Translations under genes and position numbers: made by a program
Shown: positions 1 through 6,771 of the stretch, piece after piece
Layout of the letters: each line of letters begins with the position of its first letter
Numbering within the stretch: the stretch's first letter is position 1
The notes under the pieces: generated by a model
Databases searched by the model: none
What the model saw: only the letters and a program-made list of their open reading frames with translations
Told to the model about the DNA's origin: nothing
DNA from: Thermotogaceae bacterium
GTDB taxonomy: Bacteria; Thermotogota; Thermotogae; Thermotogales; Thermotogaceae
Reading direction: 5' to 3'
Assembly: GCA_021161105.1 (NCBI GenBank)
Contig: JAGHBG010000233.1
Span: forward strand, 1 to 10,945
DNA: 10,945 nt

Positions 1-120
1 GCACCCTTGGGTACTAATGATAGATATATATGAATAAAGATAATAAAAATGTAGAAAAAAACTAAAAGCGCTATACTACCTTTCCTCACAGCAAATGTCG
101 CTTCCTGCTTATCGCACCCT

Positions 121-126
121 TATAAT
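121..126 (+). promoter_or_regulatory. Candidate -10 box for the P1 peptidase gene
   Basis: TATAAT matches the sigma-70/SigA -10 consensus perfectly and lies about 62 nt before the start codon. No good -35 is seen at 16 to 18 nt upstream; the sequence around 98-103 matches poorly. In DNA this AT-rich a chance match is quite possible. Confidence 0.35.
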
Positions 127-147
127 ATATAATTAATTAAATTATAT
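127..147. repeat. AT-rich inverted repeat just downstream of the -10 box
   Basis: The arms ATATAATT (127-134) and AATTATAT (140-147) are perfect inverted copies around a 5-nt spacer. They cover the expected transcription start of the candidate promoter, where a repressor could bind. Composition alone could also produce it, so the operator reading is inference. Confidence 0.3.
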
Positions 148-174
148 CATTTTATCCGCTTTTGGCAAATCTCT

Positions 175-179
175 GGAGG
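175..179 (+). promoter_or_regulatory. SD site that fixes the P1 peptidase start
   Basis: GGAGG ends 8 nt before the ATG at 188. A GTG at 179 is in frame three codons earlier but overlaps this SD, so it is unlikely to be the start. Confidence 0.8.
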
Positions 180-187
180 TGTTTTTT

Positions 188-1192
188 ATGGGGAGAAAAA
201 GGTTAAGAAACTACGATGTAAAAGTCGGAAAATTTCCGACAGGCAGGAGAAACTTAATAACAGATGTTCCAGGAGTAAAAGTTGGAAATTTTACACTGAT
301 CAAAGAAAATCCTGTTTTCAGAACCGGTGTTACCGTTGTGTTTCCAGCAGATGATTGCATTTATAACCTTCGTATATTCGCCTCAAGCTTTGTGATGAAT
401 GGCTACGGAAAATCAACCGGTCTTATTCAAATTGAAGAACTTGGTCTTCTTGAAACCCCAATTTTCATAACCTCAACATTAAATGTTGGAAAAGTATGGG
501 ATGCAGCAGTGGAATATATTCTTTCCAAAGTAAAAGATGCCAAAAGTATAAATCCAGTGGTAATGGAATGCAATGACCTCAAAGTTAGCCAATCAGAATT
601 GAGACCTGTTGGAAAAGATGAAGTTTTCAAAGCAATAGAAAATGCTTCAGTAGAATTTGAACTTGGAAATGTGGGAGCTGGCACAGGGATGGTGACATTT
701 GGCTTTAAAGGAGGGCTTGGAAGTTCATCAAGGGTGGTGGGAGAATACACAGTTGGAGCTTTAGTTGTCTCAAATTTTGGCAGAAAGGAAGACTTCTCAG
801 GCTACGCTGATGAAAATACAGAAGAAACTGGATCAATAATAGTTGTAGTCGCTACAAACGCTCCCTTAATTCCAAATCAGCTAAAAAGAATAGCAAAAAG
901 AGGGGCAATAGGAATAATGAAGGCAGGGGGCAGGGCCACTCACGGAAGCGGAGACATAATACTGGCTTTCTCAAACGCTGTGAAAATCCCACGGAAAACA
1001 AACCAATTGAATGTAAAATACATTCCCGACGACTCTAAAATCTTTCAAGATCTCATGGACGCAACAATAGAAACCGTTGAAGAAGCAATATACGACGCAC
1101 TCCTATGTGCTGAAGACATGAGAGGAAGAGATGGAAGGATATGGAAAGCTATAGAACCTGAAATAATTATCAAAAAGCTTGAGCAAAACTAA
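188..1192 (+). CDS. P1 family (S58) aminopeptidase, DmpA-like
   Basis: This is a 334-residue N-terminal nucleophile hydrolase of the DmpA/BapA family, which cleaves itself into two chains and then removes N-terminal residues from peptides, in some members D- or beta-amino acids. Family motifs seen in order are the ITDVPGVKVGN segment near residue 25, a glycine-rich stretch ending in KGGLGSSSR (about 174-182), VSNFG near 195, and TGSIIVVVATNAPL (214-227). In characterised members cleavage occurs at the Gly-Ser bond, here Gly215-Ser216, making Ser216 the predicted nucleophile. HGSGDIILAFS near 252 is the conserved C-terminal strand. Length is normal for the family, and no signal peptide is seen, so it is probably cytoplasmic. 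The gene has its own candidate promoter and terminator. Its place near a peptide-type importer suggests it may trim imported peptides, which is inference. The true substrate cannot be read from sequence. Confidence 0.9.
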   Translation: MGRKRLRNYDVKVGKFPTGRRNLITDVPGVKVGNFTLIKENPVFRTGVTVVFPADDCIYNLRIFASSFVMNGYGKSTGLIQIEELGLLETPIFITSTLNVGKVWDAAVEYILSKVKDAKSINPVVMECNDLKVSQSELRPVGKDEVFKAIENASVEFELGNVGAGTGMVTFGFKGGLGSSSRVVGEYTVGALVVSNFGRKEDFSGYADENTEETGSIIVVVATNAPLIPNQLKRIAKRGAIGIMKAGGRATHGSGDIILAFSNAVKIPRKTNQLNVKYIPDDSKIFQDLMDATIETVEEAIYDALLCAEDMRGRDGRIWKAIEPEIIIKKLEQN

Positions 1193-1200
1193 TTAGAAAA

Positions 1201-1235
1201 AGAAGCCACCTGATGCTGTCATCCTGGTGTCTTTT
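1201..1235 (+). terminator. Probable intrinsic terminator after the P1 peptidase
   Basis: Nine nt after the TAA stop, GATG (1212-1215) pairs with CATC (1220-1223) across a CTGT loop, and CACC (1207-1210) pairs with GGTG (1226-1229). A lower AGAAG/CTTTT stem closes the hairpin, with small internal loops. The 3' arm ends in TTTT, but the sequence beyond it is only moderately T-rich, so strength is uncertain. It lies upstream of the chosen aldolase start and supports separate transcription of the two genes. Confidence 0.45.
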
Positions 1236-1302
1236 CATTCTCCCAGATTCGTATATAGAAATGAGGCAAAAGCAACAACGGACAGAGTTTCACCGCAAAT
1301 CA

Positions 1303-1331
1303 TTTTAAAGGTGAATTTCTTGCAATATTAT
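1303..1331 (+). promoter_or_regulatory. Weak candidate promoter for the aldolase gene
   Basis: TATTAT (1326-1331) differs from TATAAT at one base and lies 17 nt after TTTTAA (1303-1308), a poor -35. Transcription would begin near 1338 and give a leader of about 35 nt. The case rests on position and on the terminator-like hairpin upstream. Confidence 0.25.
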
Positions 1332-1373
1332 GATAAAGTAATCAGCAGTAAAACACAGCAGGGGGGTGTTTTT

Positions 1374-2015
1374 GTGTCAGCCAGGATAGTTCTTGAAGCA
1401 GCTAAATATATCTCGAAAACAGACCTTGTAAAAGGAACATGGGGAAATGTCAGTTATAGAGGGGAAAATAAAGTATGGATAACGCCCTCAGGTGTTCCTT
1501 ACGATGAAATGACAGAAAACGACATTGCAGTGGTTGACCTTGATAGTGGTGAGTGGATGGCAGGGAACTTCAAACCATCAAGCGAGCTTCCTATGCATCT
1601 TGCAATATACAGAAAGTGCCCGGAAATCAAAGCGGTTGTACATTTCCATGCCGTTTACTCATCTGCATTCTCTGCCTTTACTGGAGATGTTCCATGCTAC
1701 ACGGAAGATCAGGCACAGATAATTGGAGGCAGAATAAGGATTACAGAGTACGCTTACCCTGGAACGGAAGAGCTAGCGAAAAATGTAGTAGAAGCCCTGA
1801 AAGATAGATTCGGAGCTATTATAGCAAACCATGGAGCTGTTGCTATAGGAAGAAGTATGAAAGAAGCCATAGCAGCTGCGGAGGTTCTGGAAAAATCATG
1901 TCAGATTGCATGGCTTGCTGGAAAAAATGGAAGGGAGCTTTCAGAAGATGATATAGTCAGGCTCAGAAAATTGTACCTTGATTCATATTCAAAGAAGATA
2001 GCAAAAGACAGGTAA
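1374..2015 (+). CDS. Class II (zinc-dependent) aldolase, FucA/AraD family
   Basis: This 213-residue protein matches the class II aldolase/adducin family, which splits sugar phosphates such as L-fuculose 1-phosphate into dihydroxyacetone phosphate and an aldehyde, or epimerises pentulose phosphates. The four expected metal-site residues are present: Glu71 in KPSSELPMH, His90 and His92 in VVHFHAVYSS, and His153 in ANHGAVAIG. GNVSYR (24-29) and TPSG (37-40) fit the phosphate-binding loops. Tyr109 and tyrosines near 201 and 205 could be catalytic. The GTG start follows a GGGGGTG SD (1362-1368). The same frame stays open back to 1227, but those 49 residues match nothing in the family and overlap the upstream hairpin. 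No kinase, isomerase or lyase partner is nearby, so the substrate is undetermined; L-fuculose phosphate and 5-methylthioribulose phosphate are both possible. Confidence 0.88.
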   Translation: MSARIVLEAAKYISKTDLVKGTWGNVSYRGENKVWITPSGVPYDEMTENDIAVVDLDSGEWMAGNFKPSSELPMHLAIYRKCPEIKAVVHFHAVYSSAFSAFTGDVPCYTEDQAQIIGGRIRITEYAYPGTEELAKNVVEALKDRFGAIIANHGAVAIGRSMKEAIAAAEVLEKSCQIAWLAGKNGRELSEDDIVRLRKLYLDSYSKKIAKDR

Positions 2016-2027
2016 AAATTCATTAAG

Positions 2028-2109
2028 AAAAGCTTACATATATCCAAATTCTTGTTTGTGTTCAGTAATTATTATAAAATACTCAGGGTTTTAGCTTTTA
2101 TTTTTTTTT
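2028..2109 (+). repeat. Long-range inverted repeat ending in a poly-T tract
   Basis: AAAAGCT (2028-2034) and AGCTTTT (2093-2099) are inverted copies 58 nt apart, and the second runs into TTTTA and nine further T residues (2101-2109) that abut the SD of the importer operon. The loop is too large for a standard terminator. The run of T directly before the SD is itself notable. Confidence 0.3.
2052..2080 (+). promoter_or_regulatory. Candidate promoter for the importer operon
   Basis: TTGTTT (2052-2057) and TAAAAT (2075-2080) are 17 nt apart. The -10 matches five of six consensus bases and the -35 three of six. Transcription would start near 2087, about 35 nt before the first gene. Read-through from the aldolase gene remains possible, as no clear terminator separates them. 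Confidence 0.4.
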
Positions 2110-2117
2110 GGAGGTGG
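2110..2117 (+). promoter_or_regulatory. SD site that fixes the permease B start
   Basis: GGAGGTGG is an almost complete anti-SD match. Its GGAGG core ends 8 nt before the TTG at 2123. An in-frame TTG at 2108 overlaps this SD and is therefore not the start. Confidence 0.8.
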
Positions 2118-2122
2118 TATTT

Positions 2123-3160
2123 TTGACGGCTTACATAATTAGAAGGCTTCTAATTCTTCCATTGATTTTGCTTGGTGTCACCTTCATCATTTTTGGAATG
2201 ATGCAGCTTCTCGGGCCCGATAAGCTTCTCGCAGCCTATGTCAACCCGAATGTATTCGATAAACTTTCCGACGAGGAACTTGAAGCTTTGAAAGATAAAT
2301 ATGGTCTTAACGATCCTCTGGTTGTCAGGTACGGCAAGTGGTTAAATGGCGTTCTTCACGGCGATCTGGGATGGTCTGTTGTTGGAAAAACCTATGTTTC
2401 TGACGCGCTTATGCAAAGAATTCCCCACACCGCAGAACTTGCGCTTTATGCTATCTTCCCGGTCGTTGGTGTCGGAATATGGCTCGGTATAAAAGCTGCC
2501 GTTAATCGTGATAAGTTCATCGACCATGCTATAAGGATTTTTGCTGTTATAGGATGGTCTTTCCCTGACTTTGTTTTTGGGCTTTTCGTACTTATGATTT
2601 TTTACAGTATGCTTGGCTGGCTCCCACCGGGAAATTTCAGCAACTGGGTGGAAGATATTATCAAATCATCTGATTTTCATTACATAACTCACATTTTATC
2701 CCTAGATGCTCTTTTAAATGGCAGGTTTGATATTTTCTGGGATGTTATAAGGCATTTGATAGGTCCTATTATAACGATATCCTGGCTCTGGTGGGCTTAT
2801 CTTTTGAGGATAACGAGATCATCAATGCTTGAAGTTCTAAATAAAGAGTATATAAGAACCGCAAGGGCAAAGGGACTTGACGAAAAGGTCGTTATAAACA
2901 AACATGCAAAAAGAAACGCTCTTATTCCTGTCACAACAGTTGGAGGAGCTATGATAATAAACCTATTTGCAGGTACGGTTATAGTTGAGGTTATATTCAA
3001 CAGAGTTGGACTTGGGAGTTTCGTTGCTCAGGCAGCTACCCAGCTTGATTATGCAGCCATAATGGGTGGGGCACTTTTCTACTCATCGATACTCGTTATT
3101 GGTAACCTTATCATTGATATACTGTATGCGACGATAGATCCAAGAATAAGACTCGGGTGA
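2123..3160 (+). CDS. Opp/Dpp-type ABC transporter permease, B subunit
   Basis: This 345-residue inner-membrane protein is the first of two permeases of a peptide/nickel-type importer. The N-terminal YIIRRLLILPLILLGVTFIIF segment is the characteristic first helix of OppB/DppB proteins. Further membrane segments lie at about 104-124, 138-161, 213-231, 272-292 and 316-338, giving six. The EAA loop that docks onto the ATPases is at about 242-266 (EYIRTARAKGL and onward). The C-terminal YATIDPRIRLG is typical. Length is near the usual 310 to 340. The start is TTG. Its stop lies 10 nt before permease C, and the four genes form one operon. Substrate is unknown: peptides are commonest in this family, but oligosaccharides and nickel are also carried, and Thermotogota use many such systems for sugars. 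Confidence 0.92.
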   Translation: MTAYIIRRLLILPLILLGVTFIIFGMMQLLGPDKLLAAYVNPNVFDKLSDEELEALKDKYGLNDPLVVRYGKWLNGVLHGDLGWSVVGKTYVSDALMQRIPHTAELALYAIFPVVGVGIWLGIKAAVNRDKFIDHAIRIFAVIGWSFPDFVFGLFVLMIFYSMLGWLPPGNFSNWVEDIIKSSDFHYITHILSLDALLNGRFDIFWDVIRHLIGPIITISWLWWAYLLRITRSSMLEVLNKEYIRTARAKGLDEKVVINKHAKRNALIPVTTVGGAMIINLFAGTVIVEVIFNRVGLGSFVAQAATQLDYAAIMGGALFYSSILVIGNLIIDILYATIDPRIRLG

Positions 3161-3166
3161 GGTGAT
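3159..3166 (+). promoter_or_regulatory. SD site that fixes the permease C start
   Basis: GAGGTGAT matches the anti-SD over eight bases and overlaps the stop codon of permease B. The TTG at 3171 lies 8 nt after its GAGG core. A GTG at 3162 is in frame but lies inside the SD. Confidence 0.75.
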
Positions 3167-3170
3167 TAGC

Positions 3171-4577
3171 TTGAGAGTTGAGACTAAAAGAACATTAAAG
3201 AGGTTTTTCAGAAATCCTTCGTCCATAATAGGTTTGAGTATACTTGTCTTTTTCACCCTGGTAGCGATATTTGCTCCATATATAGCACCACCTGTCAGTC
3301 CTATGGATCCGTCAAGAAAGATCCACGATCCATACACCATGCCAAAGATTAGCTGGAAACAAGAACCAATTCCTCCAACAACAAGGAAAGATGCGGAAAT
3401 AAAGTTCATAGCAGAGGGCCTTGAAAAATATGTAAGAAAAGTGTCAGAAGAAGAACTGCGGCCTCTTGCCAGGAATATTATCGAAGGACTTGATTATGAA
3501 TCCAAAGTAGAAGTGTATGTGAAAGTTTCAATAACCAAAACAAAGATAAAAAACTACCTCAAGGATCATCTTGATCAACTCAAAGAAGCGGGGTTTGTTA
3601 ATGCAGAAAATCTGATTAATTCCTTTTTTGAGAATGACCTTGTCCTTGCAGCAAAAAAATCGTTTGAAATACTGCCAGAATTTTCAAAATACATGGACAG
3701 CCTTGAGACTGAGATTGAAAAATTTCGAAAGGCTGATTGCATAAAAGTCGTTAAATACGGTTACCCAAAGCTTGAATATGATTATGCAATAAAGGTCGTA
3801 AAAGACTTCACAAAAGTTAAAGGAGATATTATCGACTGGATGATAGAGAAGAAGCTTATAACCAGAAAACCTATTAGAGCTGTTGATTATCACCTTTTTG
3901 GAATGATAGATGGAAGAGATATATTTTACGGAGTCATCTGGGGAACAAGAACGGCTTTCAGGATAGGTCTTATAGTTACCTTCTTTTCAACCATTATAGG
4001 TCTTGTAATAGGTTCCATCGCTGGATATTACGGTGGATGGATCGATGAGGTTCTTATGAGAATCACAGATGTTTTTCTTTCACTTCCTTTCCTTGTTGCC
4101 GCTATCGTTCTCACCACAATCCTTGGAACAGGCCTTGACAAGGTAATGGTAGCTATGATCATTTTCGGCTGGATGGGAACCGCAAGGCTTATAAGGGGAA
4201 ATATCCTTCAGGTTAAGGAAGAGCAGTATATACTGGCAGCAAAGGCATTGGGGGTAAAAGATTTCTTCATAATAATGCGTCATGTTATTCCAAACACCAT
4301 CTTTCCAGTTGTGATACAGGCATCCATGAGGATGGGATCTCTTGTTATTACAGCAGCGGCACTTTCCTTCCTTGGACTTGGTGCACCAATCGGTTATGCG
4401 GATTGGGGAGCACTTCTCAATTATTCAAGGGACTGGATACTTGGAGCTCAGGGAGAGGTTTTCAAATACTGGTTCGCTCTTACATATCCAGGAATAGCTA
4501 TGGTCCTGTTCGTTCTTGCCTGGAATTTGCTTGGTGACGCTTTGAGAGACACATTCGATCCAAGGTTGAGAGGGTGA
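3171..4577 (+). CDS. Opp/Dpp-type ABC transporter permease, C subunit with large insertion
   Basis: At 468 residues this permease is much longer than the usual 280 to 310. The first helix is at about 18-37 and ends in FAPYIAP, normal for OppC/DppC. The usual short link to the HxxGTDxxGRD motif is replaced by roughly 200 residues, of which about 165 (residues 67-235) are extra. The motif then appears as HLFGMIDGRDIFYG (241-254), followed by five helices at about 266-288, 302-320, 325-340, 378-402 and 435-457, and an EAA loop near 350-375 (QYILAAKALGV). With standard topology the insert lies outside the cytoplasmic membrane, where the binding protein docks. It is charged, looks mostly helical, has a single cysteine, and resembles no domain I know. 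The frame is intact throughout, so it is not a frameshift artefact. Confidence 0.9.
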   Translation: MRVETKRTLKRFFRNPSSIIGLSILVFFTLVAIFAPYIAPPVSPMDPSRKIHDPYTMPKISWKQEPIPPTTRKDAEIKFIAEGLEKYVRKVSEEELRPLARNIIEGLDYESKVEVYVKVSITKTKIKNYLKDHLDQLKEAGFVNAENLINSFFENDLVLAAKKSFEILPEFSKYMDSLETEIEKFRKADCIKVVKYGYPKLEYDYAIKVVKDFTKVKGDIIDWMIEKKLITRKPIRAVDYHLFGMIDGRDIFYGVIWGTRTAFRIGLIVTFFSTIIGLVIGSIAGYYGGWIDEVLMRITDVFLSLPFLVAAIVLTTILGTGLDKVMVAMIIFGWMGTARLIRGNILQVKEEQYILAAKALGVKDFFIIMRHVIPNTIFPVVIQASMRMGSLVITAAALSFLGLGAPIGYADWGALLNYSRDWILGAQGEVFKYWFALTYPGIAMVLFVLAWNLLGDALRDTFDPRLRG

Positions 4578-4582
4578 TGAGT

Positions 4583-5575
4583 GTGAACAGAGAGCCAATA
4601 CTTCAGGTGAAAGATTTAAAGACTTACTTCTATACAGAAGATGGTATTGTAAAGGCTGTCGATGGCGTTTCCTTTGAGTTATACCAGGGGGAAACATTGG
4701 GCATAGTTGGGGAATCTGGCTCAGGCAAGAGCGTCACTTCATTGACCATAATGAGACTTCTTGATGAGAAAGCAAGGATAGAGGGTGGAGAAGTCATTTT
4801 CAAAGGGAAGGAGCTTTTAAAACTCTCTGAAGAAGAAATGAGAAAAATCAGAGGAAATGATATTGCCATGATATTCCAGGAGCCGATGGTCGCACTCAAT
4901 CCAGTTTACACAATAGGAGACCAGATAATGGAAGCTATAATACTTCACCAAAAAGTTAAAGAGAGCGAGGCAAGAAAGATTGCAATAGATCTTCTCAGGA
5001 AGGTCGGTATACCAGAACCAGAAAAGAGGGTTGATCAGTATCCTCACCAGCTTTCCGGTGGCATGCGCCAGCGTGCAATGATAGCAATGGCTCTTTCCTG
5101 CAGACCCCAGATACTCATAGCTGACGAGCCAACTACAGCCCTTGATGTCACGATACAGGCTCAAATACTTGAATTGATGAAGGAACTCCAGAGAGAATAC
5201 GGTATGGCACTTATAATGATAACCCACGATATGGGAGTCATTGCAGAAACCGCTGACAGAGTAGCTGTTATGTACGCTGGAAAAGTGGTTGAATATGGAA
5301 CGGTTGACGAAATCTTCAAAAAGCCAAAGCATCCATACACTTATGCGCTCCTGTCTTCCATCCCAAGACTTGATGTGGAAAAGCAGGAACTTAAGAGCAT
5401 ACCGGGAACTGTCCCTGATCCTCTTAACTTCCCCCCGGGATGCAGGTTCCATCCAAGATGTGATTTTGCAAAAGAAGAATGCAAGAATATTGATCCAGAG
5501 CTCGTTGAAGTTTCGCCGGGGCACTACACAGCATGTCCGTTCTACAAGGTCCTCGAAGGTGTGGAGGTGAAGTGA
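4583..5575 (+). CDS. Opp/Dpp-type ABC transporter ATP-binding protein, D subunit
   Basis: This 330-residue cytoplasmic ATPase is one of the pair that powers the importer. Its sites are complete: Walker A GESGSGKS (43-50), Q-loop Gln99, signature LSGGMRQR (157-164), Walker B ILIADEPTTALD (177-188) and switch His215 in THDM. The C-terminal oligopeptide-transporter extension holds Cys287, Cys293, Cys300 and Cys318, a pattern linked to an iron-sulfur cluster in related OppD proteins. The start is uncertain: GTG 4574, ATG 4577 and GTG 4583 are in frame. GTG 4583 is preferred because it lies 8 nt after the SD-like GAGGG (4570-4574), matching its neighbours, whereas ATG 4577 would sit almost on the SD. 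Length is typical. The next gene starts immediately after its TGA. Confidence 0.93.
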   Translation: MNREPILQVKDLKTYFYTEDGIVKAVDGVSFELYQGETLGIVGESGSGKSVTSLTIMRLLDEKARIEGGEVIFKGKELLKLSEEEMRKIRGNDIAMIFQEPMVALNPVYTIGDQIMEAIILHQKVKESEARKIAIDLLRKVGIPEPEKRVDQYPHQLSGGMRQRAMIAMALSCRPQILIADEPTTALDVTIQAQILELMKELQREYGMALIMITHDMGVIAETADRVAVMYAGKVVEYGTVDEIFKKPKHPYTYALLSSIPRLDVEKQELKSIPGTVPDPLNFPPGCRFHPRCDFAKEECKNIDPELVEVSPGHYTACPFYKVLEGVEVK

Positions 5576-6748
5576 ATGGAAAAAAAGGCTGTTATAAAGA
5601 TAGATAACCTGGTCAAGCACTTTCCTATAAGAGCAGGAGTCTTTAAAAGAATCGTAGGATGGGTCAAGGCTGTTGACGGAGTATCTTTTGAAGTTTACGA
5701 AGGAGAAACCCTGGGACTTGTTGGAGAGTCCGGCTGTGGAAAGACCACCGTTGGTATGACACTTCTCAGACTTTATGAACCCACAAGCGGCAGGATAATC
5801 TTCAACGATGAGGATACCACGCACTATTTTATGAATTATCTTAAAGCAAGGTCTTATGTAAAAAGAACGTACATAGACAGGTTCGAGCAGCTTAAGATTG
5901 ATAAAGGTGCAAAAGCTCTTGACGAGCTCGAAGGAGTCGACAGGAAGTACTACAAGATATTCATGGAAAATGGAGCTGCCGGACTTCACAAATACCTTCT
6001 TTCTAATCTGGAAGAAAAAAGGAAACAATTCAGACAGAATGTTCAAATAGTCTTTCAGGATCCTTACAGTTCACTTGATCCAAGAATGAGGATAAAAAAC
6101 ATAGTTGCAGAGGGAGTGTTAGCTCACAAGCTTGTCGAAAAATCAAAGATCAATGATTTTGTAGGGAAAACACTGGAGGATGTTGGAATAATCTCTGCTT
6201 ATATGTTCCGCTTCCCGCATGAGTTTTCCGGTGGCCAGAGGCAGAGAATAGGAATGGCAAGAGCTCTTGCGATGCAACCCAAAGTCGTTATAGCCGATGA
6301 AGCTGTTGCAGCTCTTGATGTTTCCATAAGATCTCAGATAATCAACCTTATGGAAGAACTTCAGGACAAGCACAGGCTTACTTACATATTTATCTCTCAC
6401 GATCTTGCAGTGGTGAAACACATAAGTGACAGAGTAGCTGTTATGTACCTTGGAAAAATGGTTGAAATGGCCTCAAAAAAGGAACTCTTTGAAGATCCAC
6501 TCCATCCATACACGGTGTCCCTGATGAGTGCTATACCCATACCAGATCCCGCCAAAAAAAGAAAGAAGAGGATAATACTAAAAGGAGATGTTCCAAGTCC
6601 AATAAATCCACCAAGTGGTTGTAGATTCCACACAAGATGTCCTGTAGCAAAACCCATATGTAAAGAGAAAGAACCTCCTCTTGTTGAAGTAAAACCAGGC
6701 CATTTTGTCGCCTGTCATTTCCCGGGATCACTCAAGTGGAAAGCATAA
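5576..6748 (+). CDS. Opp/Dpp-type ABC transporter ATP-binding protein, F subunit with insertion
   Basis: This is the second importer ATPase, 390 residues against the usual 310 to 340. Walker A GESGCGKTT (50-58), signature FSGGQRQR (217-224), Walker B VVIADEAVAALD (237-248) and switch His275 are present. Walker B has Ala where most relatives have Pro (DEPV), leaving the catalytic Glu intact. Between the strand ending IIFND and the Q-loop QIVFQDPYSSLDPR lie about 65 extra residues (roughly 80-149), rich in Lys, Glu and Tyr and probably helical, ending in an EEKRKQFRQN segment. This point is near the face that contacts the permease coupling helix. The C-terminal extension has Cys349, Cys355, Cys362 and Cys380, spaced exactly as in the D subunit. 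The ATG follows the previous stop directly, with GGAGGTGA (5563-5570) as SD. It is the last gene before the shared terminator. Confidence 0.92.
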   Translation: MEKKAVIKIDNLVKHFPIRAGVFKRIVGWVKAVDGVSFEVYEGETLGLVGESGCGKTTVGMTLLRLYEPTSGRIIFNDEDTTHYFMNYLKARSYVKRTYIDRFEQLKIDKGAKALDELEGVDRKYYKIFMENGAAGLHKYLLSNLEEKRKQFRQNVQIVFQDPYSSLDPRMRIKNIVAEGVLAHKLVEKSKINDFVGKTLEDVGIISAYMFRFPHEFSGGQRQRIGMARALAMQPKVVIADEAVAALDVSIRSQIINLMEELQDKHRLTYIFISHDLAVVKHISDRVAVMYLGKMVEMASKKELFEDPLHPYTVSLMSAIPIPDPAKKRKKRIILKGDVPSPINPPSGCRFHTRCPVAKPICKEKEPPLVEVKPGHFVACHFPGSLKWKA

Positions 6749-6771
6749 AAAATTCTGATCTTGTTTAAAAT

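Larger units (their letters stand above)
1..187. other. AT-rich intergenic region upstream of the P1 peptidase
   Basis: No open frame of useful length or RNA gene is visible here. The segment holds a TATAAT box (121-126), an AT-rich inverted repeat (127-147) and an SD site (175-179) serving the gene at 188. The octamer GCACCCTT occurs at 1-8 and again at 114-121. The window begins inside this gap, so the upstream gene and the full gap length are unknown. Confidence 0.6.

Noticed and set aside
1..121. Direct repeat GCACCCTT at 1-8 and 114-121 as a repeat array or attachment site
   Set aside because: Only two 8-base copies are visible, with no integrase or phage gene nearby; chance is sufficient.
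1227..1373. Upstream 49-codon extension of the aldolase frame
   Set aside because: It has no SD, overlaps the terminator-like hairpin, and adds residues absent from the family, while GTG 1374 has a strong SD and gives the normal family length.
4817..6046. A 409-codon open frame on the minus strand opposite the two ATPase genes
   Set aside because: It spans parts of two clearly real genes, has no SD, and its Phe/Ser/Tyr/Leu-rich translation resembles no protein. It is an antisense shadow of codon bias in the ATPase genes.
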